From CBCXVS01 sp965178525 (GTDB lineage Bacteria; Tectomicrobia; Entotheonellia; Entotheonellales; Entotheonellaceae), in contig CBCXVS010000132.1 in NCBI GenBank assembly GCA_965178525.1, forward strand, positions 1 to 19,358: DNA of 19,358 bases. Direction: 5' to 3'. Made by a program: the position numbers and the translations under genes. Below, piece after piece: positions 6,473 to 13,700 of this stretch; within the stretch, counting starts at the first letter, position 1, and every line of letters begins with the position of its first letter. The notes under the pieces are model-generated. The model did no database searches. It was not told the DNA's origin and saw only the letters and a program-made list of their open reading frames with translations.

Positions 6473-8447
6473 CCGTGACGCCGTGCGTGGCATGTGCAGG
6501 CGATATCTGCGTTTCCATAGGGTCGTCTTGGTGCGCTTCTAAATAGGTGTAGCTGGACAATCCCGCTTCATAAATGGTGAGAAGATGGCGGGATTCGTCC
6601 AACGTCAGGCGCTGCGCCCGCAGGGCATGTTCGATGGCGCGCCGCAAGCGCGCCACCAGCTCGGTGCGTGAATAACTCACATATTGCAAGACATCGGTCA
6701 CGGTATCACCCGCGACGACCTCCTCGAGATGGTACCCGCCGTTGGCGGCGATCGACACATGCACGGTATTGGTATCACCAAAGAGATTGTGCAGGTCTCC
6801 GAGGATTTCCTGGTAGGCTCCGACCAAGAAGAACCCCAGATAATAGTTGTCCCCATTCAGCGCGTGCAGGGGGAGGACATGTTTGACGTCCCGGCGATCG
6901 ATAAAGGCATCGACGGTGCCGTCGGAATCACACGTAATGTCGGCCAGCACGGCGTTGTGGCTCGGCTCTTCATTCAGGCGGTGCAACGGCATAATCGGAA
7001 AGAGTTGGTTAATCGCCCAAGAATCCGGGATGGATTGAAAAATGGAAAAGTTGCAAAAGTAAGTGTCGGCCAGTAAGCGCTCAAGACCCTCAAGTTCTTC
7101 CGGCATGTCCTCCATGTCCTTGACATACTGCAAGATTTTGTGACAAATCCCCCAGAAATAATCTTCTGCCAAGACCCGTTCGGGTAGGCTCAGATGTCCG
7201 AGAGCAAAGAGCGTCAAACTTTCATCTTTGTATTGAACCGCGTCATGATACGCTTCCAGGAGGTTCTTACGCGACACCTCTCGATAGGTATCGTACAAAT
7301 TCCATACCACGACCGCCGCGTCTTCGTCCGGCGCCTGCAGAGCAGCCTCGGAGCGAAGTTCGATGGCGCCCAGTATATCCACGACCAGGACACAATGATG
7401 CGCCACGGTCGCCCGACCGGATTCGCTCACGAGCGTGGGCGGCTCAATGCCTGCGTCCTCACACATTTCCATCACGGAGTAGACGACGTCATTGGCGTAT
7501 TCCTGCAGCGTATAGTTCATCGAGGACGGGAAGTTGGTTTGGGAGCCGTCATAGTCGATTCCTAACCCCCCACCCACATCGAGATAGCGCAGCGGCGCGC
7601 CCATTTTCACCAGTTCGCAGTAAAAACGTCCGGTTTCGCGCAACGCTTCTTTGATACTACGAATATTGGAGATTTGGCTTCCGAGGTGGAAATGTAACAG
7701 TTCGCAGGTTTCAAGCAGATCATGCTGGCGCAGAAACTGCATCGCTTCGAGCAAGTCCCGGGCGGACAGGCCGAACTTGGCGTGGTCCCCCCCAGAGGCT
7801 TCCCACCGGCCACTACCACGCGTCGAGAGTTTGGCGCGCATACCGAGACGAGGCTTCACGCCAGTTTTTGCGGCGATGCGAGCGATGAGAGGCAGCTCGC
7901 TGAGCTTTTCGACCACGAGAATGATCATGCGGCCGAGTTTGCTGCCCAAGAGGGCCGTCTCCACATACTCCTCGTCTTTATAGCCGTTGCAAATAATGAG
8001 CGCTTCCTCATCCTCTAACATGGCGAGCACGGCAAGCAGCTCGGGCTTGGAGCCGGCTTCGAGGCCATGATGGTAGGGGCGGCCAAAGCGCACCACTTCC
8101 TCGACCACCTGGCGTTCCTGGTTCACTTTGATCGGGTAGACGCCGCGGTACACGCCTGGATAGCCATATTCTGCAATCGCAGTCTGAAACGCCTGATTCA
8201 ACATATCAATACGGCGGCGCAAGATGTCGGAAAAACGCAGCAAAAACGGCAGTCCGAGGCCCCGCTGGCGCACTTCATCGACCAAGGCTTTCACATCGAT
8301 CGTGTGTTCGGCCTCCCCCGGGATGGTGACGAGGACATGACCCTGTTCACTAATCTGAAAAAAATCGTTCCCCCAATCTTGGATCCCGTAGGTTTCTATG
8401 GTATCAGCGATGGCCCATGGTTTGGGCAGACGGCCATTTCTTGGCAT
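6441..8447 (-). CDS. speA: Biosynthetic arginine decarboxylase (PLP-dependent)
   Basis: A 668-aa fold-III decarboxylase that converts arginine to agmatine, the first step of one route to putrescine and spermidine. The PLP-binding Lys107 lies in GVYPIKVNQ (102-110). HFHLGSQI (252-259) and DVGGGLGIDYDG (290-301) form the phosphate-binding barrel. CDSDGTVDAFID begins at Cys506, the second-subunit active-site cysteine. GAYQEILGDLHNLFGD (543-558) closes the domain. The length matches SpeA, which is far larger than diaminopimelate or ornithine decarboxylases. ATG 8447 is preceded by GGAGGAGG; an in-frame ATG 16 codons earlier lacks such a site. The last about 35 residues are a low-complexity tail beyond the conserved fold, and that tail overlaps the end of the acyl-CoA dehydrogenase gene. 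No ureohydrolase gene is in the window. Confidence 0.96.
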   Translation of the reverse strand: MPRNGRLPKPWAIADTIETYGIQDWGNDFFQISEQGHVLVTIPGEAEHTIDVKALVDEVRQRGLGLPFLLRFSDILRRRIDMLNQAFQTAIAEYGYPGVYRGVYPIKVNQERQVVEEVVRFGRPYHHGLEAGSKPELLAVLAMLEDEEALIICNGYKDEEYVETALLGSKLGRMIILVVEKLSELPLIARIAAKTGVKPRLGMRAKLSTRGSGRWEASGGDHAKFGLSARDLLEAMQFLRQHDLLETCELLHFHLGSQISNIRSIKEALRETGRFYCELVKMGAPLRYLDVGGGLGIDYDGSQTNFPSSMNYTLQEYANDVVYSVMEMCEDAGIEPPTLVSESGRATVAHHCVLVVDILGAIELRSEAALQAPDEDAAVVVWNLYDTYREVSRKNLLEAYHDAVQYKDESLTLFALGHLSLPERVLAEDYFWGICHKILQYVKDMEDMPEELEGLERLLADTYFCNFSIFQSIPDSWAINQLFPIMPLHRLNEEPSHNAVLADITCDSDGTVDAFIDRRDVKHVLPLHALNGDNYYLGFFLVGAYQEILGDLHNLFGDTNTVHVSIAANGGYHLEEVVAGDTVTDVLQYVSYSRTELVARLRRAIEHALRAQRLTLDESRHLLTIYEAGLSSYTYLEAHQDDPMETQISPAHATHGVTANGTATPLVP

Positions 8448-8520
8448 TAGCCTCCTCCACGCCCTCTCGAGGGCAATTGTTATGCATGATGACACGACAG
8501 GAACGACCGCAATTGGGAAC

Positions 8521-8550
8521 TTGACGGTATCTGAGTGGAGTTATGATACC
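8521..8550 (+). promoter_or_regulatory. Candidate promoter and overlapping operator for the hydroxyacid dehydrogenase
   Basis: TTGACG (8521-8526) and TATGAT (8542-8547) each match the consensus in 5 of 6 positions but are spaced by only 15 bp, shorter than optimal. GGTATC (8526-8531) and GATACC (8545-8550) form an inverted repeat overlapping both elements, the arrangement expected of a repressor or activator site. It lies in the 168-bp divergent region shared with speA. Confidence 0.45.
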
Positions 8551-8615
8551 ATACTCGAGGAGGATTGGCATGATTTCTTTACACCCGTTGCAACAGATGT
8601 CAGAGGAGTGATCAG

Positions 8616-9485
8616 GTGAGCAATGCGGCAGCAATCGGCTTTATCGGTTTGGGCCATATGGGCATGGGAATGGCCCGCAATCTCGTGGCGGCTGGCTATG
8701 ATGTGTTGGCCTATGACGTCGCCGCTGACCCCCTCCAGCGGCTGGTGGCGCAGGGCGCCCGGCAGGCGACGACCCCGGCTCACATCGGGCAGGAGTGCCA
8801 ACAAGCGATGGTGATGGTGGTGAACGGCGCGCAAGTGGAAGCCGTGATCAGCGGTAGCGACGGTCTGCTGCAGACGATGGCGCGCGGCAGCACGATCATG
8901 ATTTGCAGCACCATCGCCTTGTCGGAGCTCCGCCATGTGGCCGCCCAAGCGCATGAACGCGGCGTGCACGTGATAGATTGCCCAGTGAGCGGTGGGGTTG
9001 AGGGGGCCGCGGAGGGCAGGCTAACCATCCTGTGTGGCGGGGAGGCCGATGTGGTCGCGGCACAGCGGCCTTTATTAGATACCGTCGCAGCCAACATTAC
9101 ACACCTGGGACCCCTTGGCTCCGGCCTCGTTGGCAAGCTCGCCAACAACTTGATTCTCGGCGTGAGCCGTCTCGCTATCGGGGAAGCTTTCGCCATGGCG
9201 CAGAAGGCCGGTGTGTCACCCGAAGCATTGTACAAAACCATGATCACGTGTACCGCAGACAGCCGTCAACTCCGTTCCTTGGAAGGCGCCATCTTGCGCG
9301 GCGAGTATCCGCCAGCCACCTTTCACGGGCTGAAGGACATGACCGCCGCGGTCGATAGCGGACGCACGGTGCAGCAGGCCATGCCCATCACGAACCTCAG
9401 CCGAGAGTTCTATCAACTCATTGATGCAAAATTGGGTGGATTACATGGCTCGAATGAGGTGCTGCGGTATTTTCTGGAGGAATAG
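8616..9485 (+). CDS. Beta-hydroxyacid dehydrogenase (3-hydroxyisobutyrate dehydrogenase / tartronate semialdehyde reductase family)
   Basis: A 289-aa NAD(P)-dependent dehydrogenase that interconverts a 3-hydroxy acid and its semialdehyde. The Rossmann motif is GFIGLGHMG (8-16). The substrate loop is DCPVSGG (121-127). GSGLVGKLANN (168-178) includes the catalytic Lys174 typical of the family, and the C-terminal half is helical with KDMTAAVDSGR. The length is standard for 3-hydroxyisobutyrate dehydrogenase and its paralogues; which substrate (3-hydroxyisobutyrate, tartronate semialdehyde, or a sulfo- or succinic analogue) is not decided. It starts at GTG 8616 behind GAGGAG with 7-nt spacing. 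It is divergent from speA, and its 3' end runs straight into a heptad-repeat hairpin with a T-run. By context it could belong to branched-acid CoA catabolism. Confidence 0.9.
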   Translation: MSNAAAIGFIGLGHMGMGMARNLVAAGYDVLAYDVAADPLQRLVAQGARQATTPAHIGQECQQAMVMVVNGAQVEAVISGSDGLLQTMARGSTIMICSTIALSELRHVAAQAHERGVHVIDCPVSGGVEGAAEGRLTILCGGEADVVAAQRPLLDTVAANITHLGPLGSGLVGKLANNLILGVSRLAIGEAFAMAQKAGVSPEALYKTMITCTADSRQLRSLEGAILRGEYPPATFHGLKDMTAAVDSGRTVQQAMPITNLSREFYQLIDAKLGGLHGSNEVLRYFLEE

Positions 9486-9605
9486 CTGTTAGCTGTTAGC
9501 TATTAGCTGTTAGCTGAAGAATGAAGAATATTGAGTACACACTCAGCTTTTTCACTTCTTATTTTGTCTTGCTAATAGCTAATAGCTGATAGCTAACAGC
9601 TTTTT
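9484..9605. repeat. Heptad-repeat inverted arms (AGCTGTT type) forming a long hairpin with terminal T-run
   Basis: The left arm (9484-9516) is built of AGCTGTT/AGCTATT units, four plus a partial. The right arm (9571-9601) is the inverse, with GCTAATA/GCTGATA/GCTAACA units. The arms pair over about 28 bp with few mismatches around a 54-nt loop. TTTTT at 9601-9605 follows on the plus strand, so the hairpin could end transcription of the hydroxyacid dehydrogenase. The loop contains a small hairpin of its own (TGAGT-ACAC-ACTCA, then GCTTTTT). It fills the whole gap between two convergent genes. Confidence 0.8.
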
Positions 9606-10326
9606 AATTCTTCAACAACAGCGCGATACCACTTGCCAGCAGCAGTACACTGATAAATCGCCTGAATGCCTCTTGCGACAGACCCGTCTGCATGCGCCCA
9701 CCCAAGTAGAGGCCAGCGCCTACGACCGGCAGAGCTGCCAGGAGCGCCAAGAGCACATCACGATGGAAAAAACCGATGCTGGCATAAGCGATGAGCCGAA
9801 TCGCGCCGTCGATGAGAAAATTCATGGCAAATGTGGCGCGGAAGACTGTTTTTTCAAGCTTTCTGAGATTGAAATACATGACGTAGAGGGGTCCACCCGT
9901 GCCGAACAAGGTGCCGATAAAACCGCCAAATAATCCGCATGGGACCAGTAGTAGCCGTGAACCCCGGAGCCCGGGCAACGGCAGCAACTGGTAGATGGCA
10001 TAGACGATGACGAAGATCCCCAAGGCTTTGCCCAAGACCGTCGTGCTCACCGCTTTGAGCAGGAACAAGCCCACGCCTACGCCCACGAGGGTAAACGGAA
10101 TGAGAGGAAGTTGCTCCTTCCACGCGATATGTTCTCGATTCTTGAAGCCTTGGCTGGCAGACTCGATATAATCCAGGAACACCACCAGCGGGACCACCAG
10201 CGGGACAGAGAAGCGGAGAGCCAGCAAGGGCACGGAAATCAACCCGGAGCCAAAGCCGGCGATGCCGCGTACAAAGTAGGCGGTGAAGAGGACCACACCC
10301 GCATAGACAACAGTTTCTAAATTCAT
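9604..10326 (-). CDS. TSUP (TauE/SafE) family membrane permease
   Basis: A 240-aa hydrophobic protein with about eight predicted membrane helices in two halves. Each half carries a Gly-rich helix typical of the family: GIAGFGSGLISVPLL near the N-terminus (21-35) and GLFGGFIGTLFGTGGPLYVMYF in the second half. TSUP proteins export or import sulfite, sulfoacetate, sulfolactate or other organic anions; the substrate cannot be read here. The ATG at 10326 lacks a clear Shine-Dalgarno. It overlaps by 4 nt (ATGA) the stop of an 18-codon ORF that has one, so coupled translation is likely. It lies downstream of a TauD-like dioxygenase on the same strand, so an organosulfonate link is tempting but unproven. 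Confidence 0.88.
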   Translation of the reverse strand: MNLETVVYAGVVLFTAYFVRGIAGFGSGLISVPLLALRFSVPLVVPLVVFLDYIESASQGFKNREHIAWKEQLPLIPFTLVGVGVGLFLLKAVSTTVLGKALGIFVIVYAIYQLLPLPGLRGSRLLLVPCGLFGGFIGTLFGTGGPLYVMYFNLRKLEKTVFRATFAMNFLIDGAIRLIAYASIGFFHRDVLLALLAALPVVGAGLYLGGRMQTGLSQEAFRRFISVLLLASGIALLLKN

Positions 10327-10379
10327 AGCAACGCCTGTTGTTCAAGCCGTGGTAAGTGCCCGAGCAGAATTAAATTCAT
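10323..10379 (-). CDS. Possible 18-codon leader ORF overlapping the TSUP permease start
   Basis: ATG 10379 follows AGAGGA by five bases and reads MNLILLGHLPRLEQQALL, then TGA. That TGA shares an ATGA with the permease start, which has no ribosome binding site of its own. The Shine-Dalgarno is inside a 5-bp hairpin (TTTCC-AGA-GGAAA). The ORF start belongs to the dispersed element also present at 270-335. It has no homologue I recognise. A leader that controls permease translation is an inference from the overlap. Confidence 0.4.
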   Translation of the reverse strand: MNLILLGHLPRLEQQALL

Positions 10380-10417
10380 ATCTTTCCTCTGGAAAAACGA
10401 GGTCGCTAATGTTGTCC
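10352..10417 (-). repeat. Dispersed element, copy 2
   Basis: Reverse-complement match to 270-335, identical over 10365-10398. In this copy the competing frame is continuous with the frame downstream of the TauD-like gene's TAA and encodes DLDNISDLVFPEERYEFNS before a TGA. It lies between the dioxygenase and the permease. Confidence 0.8.
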
Positions 10418-10500
10418 AGATCCTTAGGATATCGCCGGCTCAGCAACGCGGCGAACCCATCTGCGGCGGTTACGGCTCTTGCGTTCAATTCAAACGATAC

Positions 10501-11511
10501 TTACCCTTCGAGCGTCGGCGTCTCTATCCTCCGGTTCCACAGCCGCACGATATGGCGTCGTAAATGCAGCGCATCAGCGTCGCGAAATGCGGTCCGAGCA
10601 TGGGCACATTGCTGATTATTGATGAACGCGATTTGGCCCTTGCCTAGAGAGAATTCTACCCCATGTTCCGGGGCCTCAATGACCGTCCGCATCGCCTCCA
10701 GGGCCGCGGCGCCAGTGCGGTCGAGGGATGCTCCCGCAAGCTTATAGCCGTTGAAAATGTAGTCCTCATAGTACCGAGCTGTCAGCATGCGACCGTCATA
10801 CTGATAGACCGGATGACGACTATATCGCGCCTCGTCCGGTCCGTGTTCTGCCTGCCGGTCCCAGCAAAACGGCTGATAGAGCCGCGACAGAAGGTCAGAA
10901 TAGCGCTGCTGCATCACATGGTGCACCGTGATGAGACTGACCACCCGGCTGCTGCCGCCTTCCTGGGCAGGTTGCAAACAGAAGAGGCCGACCACTTCCG
11001 GCGCGTGCGTCAACCACCCGCCATCCGTGTGGAAAGACTGCTCGAGATTGGTCACCGATCGCCGGACCCCGTACCCTAAAGCTTTGCCGGAATCCTTGAC
11101 GTTGTACAAGGTCGTACCGTCCAACTTCTGTGAGACAATTGGCCCCAACATCCTAGACAAGAGCCAAGCAATCGCTTTGTTTTCGTCCGGACTGTATTGC
11201 GCCACGGGTACGCGGTCCAGCACGGCCAGCCCGGTCTGCTGTAATGCCGTCCGGACCTTGGCCATGGCGGCCATACATGCGGCAAGCGACAAGGTGTCGG
11301 GAGACAGGTTTGGGATGGGACACGGCGCGATCCGAAAAGCTCGGATGGCCTCATGCAGTTCTGCCAGACAGGCGTCTGAAAGCCGGATCAGCCAGTCTGC
11401 AGGTGATAGATGTTCTCGCGTCCACGCCTGAGGTTCCTCGAACGTATCTGCTATAAACTGCAGTGTGGGCCCGTCACAATATCGATTATCGACTGCACGT
11501 TCTCGTTCCAT
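10501..11511 (-). CDS. TauD/TfdA-family Fe(II)/2-oxoglutarate-dependent dioxygenase
   Basis: A 336-aa oxygenase. The metal ligands are His161 and Asp163 in SFHTDGGWL and His304 in NNQQCAHARTAF. A 2-oxoglutarate-binding Arg is in LRRHIVRLW (317-325). The asparagine-rich NN and following ART motif are those of the TauD clan. Family members hydroxylate sulfonates, phenoxyacids, betaines or peptide and natural-product substrates. The proline-rich N-terminal about 90 residues look like the extra domain of larger clavaminate-synthase-like or gamma-butyrobetaine-hydroxylase-like proteins rather than taurine dioxygenase itself. The start at ATG 11511 has only a weak ribosome binding site. After its TAA the same frame stays open for another 52 codons. 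The TSUP permease follows 174 bp downstream. The substrate is not assignable. Confidence 0.88.
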   Translation of the reverse strand: MERERAVDNRYCDGPTLQFIADTFEEPQAWTREHLSPADWLIRLSDACLAELHEAIRAFRIAPCPIPNLSPDTLSLAACMAAMAKVRTALQQTGLAVLDRVPVAQYSPDENKAIAWLLSRMLGPIVSQKLDGTTLYNVKDSGKALGYGVRRSVTNLEQSFHTDGGWLTHAPEVVGLFCLQPAQEGGSSRVVSLITVHHVMQQRYSDLLSRLYQPFCWDRQAEHGPDEARYSRHPVYQYDGRMLTARYYEDYIFNGYKLAGASLDRTGAAALEAMRTVIEAPEHGVEFSLGKGQIAFINNQQCAHARTAFRDADALHLRRHIVRLWNRRIETPTLEG

Positions 11512-11754
11512 AGGATACTCTATCGGTTAGAATAATCTCCTGTGCCAATTCTGCTGCGATGTCCTTATTATCGATCATGAAGGTATGGAGCTTGACGTGG
11601 CAGGCGGAGTGCATTAGAAATGAATACGATACCAATCGATCTGAACCCGGCGCCAACGCCCGGCACTATCTGTTGCTGCCTGCACGCCCGCCTTTGCCAA
11701 AGGGGGGATCGTATACAAATAGAAAACGGCATGGTCCTGGCCTGCGAGTTCGTT
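11512..11754. other. Divergent intergenic region between the TauD-like and DUF362 genes
   Basis: Together with the promoter at 11755-11783 this 339-bp gap separates divergent genes. A 72-codon plus frame (11620-11838) has no ribosome binding site and runs through a strong promoter, so I do not call it a gene. No other feature is recognised. Confidence 0.4.
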
Positions 11755-11783
11755 TTGACTTCAGGCCAAGATTTTTCTATAGT
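11755..11783 (+). promoter_or_regulatory. Sigma70-type promoter of the DUF362 operon
   Basis: TTGACT (11755-11760) and TATAGT (11778-11783) each match the consensus in 5 of 6 positions with the optimal 17-bp spacer. A start about 7 bp downstream would give a leader of roughly 60 nt before the DUF362 gene. Confidence 0.7.
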
Positions 11784-11850
11784 GCATGGTAAGCGTTATA
11801 GGACAACTCATAGGGTCGTCTTGGTAGGTCCGTGGTAGAGGAGAACCGAT

Positions 11851-13272
11851 ATGTCTTCTGATGTGTACTTTATGGATGCGCGCAGTGAATCGCCGCAGAC
11901 GGGTTTGGTGGCGAAAATGCTCACGGTGTTCGAGGCGGCGGGAATCGAGGCGATGATTAAGCCCGGCGATCTCGTGGCCATTAAGATTCACTGCGGGGAG
12001 TGGGGTAACACCGCCTATCTGCGGCCCGTCTTCCCACGGGCGCTTGCCGATCGGATCAAAGAGTTGGGGGGCCGTCCCTTCGTCTGCGACACGACCACGC
12101 TAACCTATTCGCCGCACGCTTCGCGCGCCTCGGAACTCGATCTTCTGATGACGGCGGAACGCAATGGCTTTAGCTCGGCGGTGCTCGGCTGCCCCTTCCT
12201 CTGTGCTGACGGCTTCATCGGCACGTCGGACTACCGAGTAGATATCCCGACCGGCTATTTGCTGAAAGAAGCCTACATTGCCCAGGCCGTCGCGGCGGCG
12301 GATGTCCTCATTGCCTTGACCCACTTCAAAGGCCACCCGATGGGTGTCATCGGCGGCGCCATCAAGAATCTCGGCATCGGCTGCCAGTCGAAACGCGGCA
12401 AGCACAACGTGCACCTGGGTGGGCATCCGAAATATAGCGTGGCCAATGCCGTGACCTGGCACCCGGAAAATTTCCCGGGCAAGGCCAACATGCCGGACTG
12501 GAAGATTCTCGAGGACTGTTGTCCCTATGGTCTATTCAAGGTGCATGAAGATACCATCGAGTGGGATCGGGCAAAATGCACCAGTTGCTTGGGCTGCAAT
12601 GGCGTCATGGCGCCCCGTGGCTTGTTTGAGTTCTCGGAAGAACAGTTTGCCGCCACCGATGCCTCCATTGCCGATGGCGCCCTTGGGGCCGTGACCGCTG
12701 TGGGACAGCAGAAGTGTGGCTTTATCAACATGGCGATTGACATTTCGCCCCGCTGTGACTGCGTCAACTTCTCCGATATGCCGATCGTACCCAACATTGG
12801 CGTCTTTGGCAGCAAAGATCCGGTCGCCATCGATATGGCGTGCCTGGATAAGGTGCGGGAATCCCATGGCATGCCGGGGTCGATTTCCGATGATTTCGAT
12901 ATGCTCGAACCTGGGACGCGGCGTTTCGAGACGGTTTCCGCGACCGTCCATGGCCTCAGTGAGGAAGCCCAGATCAACACCGGTGTGATCAATGGCCTGG
13001 GGAGCCGGGACTACACGCTGCATGAGCCCGAGCCGCAGCCGATCGAGCGCCACATCTTCCCGCTTGATTTGCGGCCGACCGGCGAGCGCTTCCGTGAGAA
13101 ATTCCTGAAATTCACCCCCTTCCCGTACGAACGCCACGATGGCGAGGGCTTCCTGCGTGATAACGAAGCCGATATTGAATACGTGAAGCATAATTACGGT
13201 AATGGCGCCGAGGATAATGGCGGCGTGAGCGCGGCTGGATCAGCCGAAGCAACGACCACTGGCGATGACTAA
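11851..13272 (+). CDS. DUF362-domain iron-sulfur protein
   Basis: A 473-aa protein of the DUF362 family. THFKGHPMGVIGGAIKNLGIGC (157-178) is the family's most conserved block, and DPVAIDMACLDKV (323-335) another. A ferredoxin-like cysteine set is present: CCPYG (223-227) and CTSCLGC (Cys243, 246, 249), enough for one 4Fe-4S cluster. Further cysteines at 289, 302 and 304 (PRCDC) sit in the second half. The biochemical role of DUF362 proteins is not established; they are common in anaerobes and often near redox enzymes. The start follows GAGGAG at a good distance. The about 100-residue C-terminal part, rich in acidic residues and ending in an Ala/Thr/Gly tail, extends past the usual domain. It heads a likely operon with the 113-aa protein and the epimerase. 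Confidence 0.88.
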   Translation: MSSDVYFMDARSESPQTGLVAKMLTVFEAAGIEAMIKPGDLVAIKIHCGEWGNTAYLRPVFPRALADRIKELGGRPFVCDTTTLTYSPHASRASELDLLMTAERNGFSSAVLGCPFLCADGFIGTSDYRVDIPTGYLLKEAYIAQAVAAADVLIALTHFKGHPMGVIGGAIKNLGIGCQSKRGKHNVHLGGHPKYSVANAVTWHPENFPGKANMPDWKILEDCCPYGLFKVHEDTIEWDRAKCTSCLGCNGVMAPRGLFEFSEEQFAATDASIADGALGAVTAVGQQKCGFINMAIDISPRCDCVNFSDMPIVPNIGVFGSKDPVAIDMACLDKVRESHGMPGSISDDFDMLEPGTRRFETVSATVHGLSEEAQINTGVINGLGSRDYTLHEPEPQPIERHIFPLDLRPTGERFREKFLKFTPFPYERHDGEGFLRDNEADIEYVKHNYGNGAEDNGGVSAAGSAEATTTGDD

Positions 13273-13281
13273 AAAGAGCGA

Positions 13282-13336
13282 TTAGCTATAAGCTGTTAGC
13301 TGTTAGCGAAGAGGAAGCTGAGAGCTGACAGCTTAT
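13282..13336. repeat. AGCTGTT-type heptad hairpin inside the DUF362 operon
   Basis: The left arm, 13288-13307 (ATAAGCTGTTAGCTGTTAGC), pairs imperfectly with the right arm 13315-13336, which ends in GACAGCTTAT, over about 20 bp around a short purine loop. No T-run follows. It fills the 86-bp gap between two same-strand genes, so it may stabilise or partly attenuate the message. The unit matches the repeat at 9484-9601. Confidence 0.7.
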
Positions 13337-13358
13337 GTCGATGAGATAGGAGCAGACC

Positions 13359-13700
13359 ATGGCAGAATTTACTAAAGGCATCGAGAATTTGCAGGAGGCG
13401 ATTGACGCCTGTCAGCAGGCGAATACCGCGTTGGCGGACGTGGGCGCCGCTGAAGCGGCGCAGGCGAAGACCATGTTGGATGAGACGCTGACCTCGCTCC
13501 ATGAAGTGAGTGGCAAATTTTTCCTTAAAACCATGATGAGTGTGCCACCGACCAAAGCGTGTAAGACCGAAGCGGCTGCGGTCGCCACATTGGTCGAACA
13601 ACAAAACTGGACCGGTCTACCAGCGGCGATGGAGAAACTACAGAAAGTCACCAAAGCCCTGGTCACCAAGGCAAAGATGGACGGGACAACGATTACATGA
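13359..13700 (+). CDS. Small all-helical protein of unknown function
   Basis: A 113-aa protein that I do not recognise. It is soluble and rich in Ala, Lys, Thr and Gln: FTKGIENLQEAIDACQQANTAL, then EAAQAKTMLDETLTSLHEVSG, and a C-terminal LPAAMEKLQKVTKALVTKAK. It looks like three or four amphipathic helices, suggesting a helical bundle or coiled-coil adaptor. Only two cysteines (18 and 57) are present and there is no metal motif, signal peptide or membrane helix. The ribosome binding site AGGAG is well placed before ATG 13359. Its stop overlaps the epimerase start by 4 nt (ATGA), which implies coupled translation and a shared process with the epimerase and DUF362 protein. Confidence 0.8.
   Translation: MAEFTKGIENLQEAIDACQQANTALADVGAAEAAQAKTMLDETLTSLHEVSGKFFLKTMMSVPPTKACKTEAAAVATLVEQQNWTGLPAAMEKLQKVTKALVTKAKMDGTTIT

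Noticed and set aside
6516..6532. 17-base match between the speA 3' end and 11809-11825
   Set aside because: There is no extended similarity around it. One copy is in coding sequence and the other in a leader, so it is probably coincidence.
11620..11838. 72-codon plus-strand ORF just upstream of the DUF362 gene
   Set aside because: It has no ribosome binding site, no family motif, and it runs through a well-formed promoter (11755-11783) that explains the sequence better.
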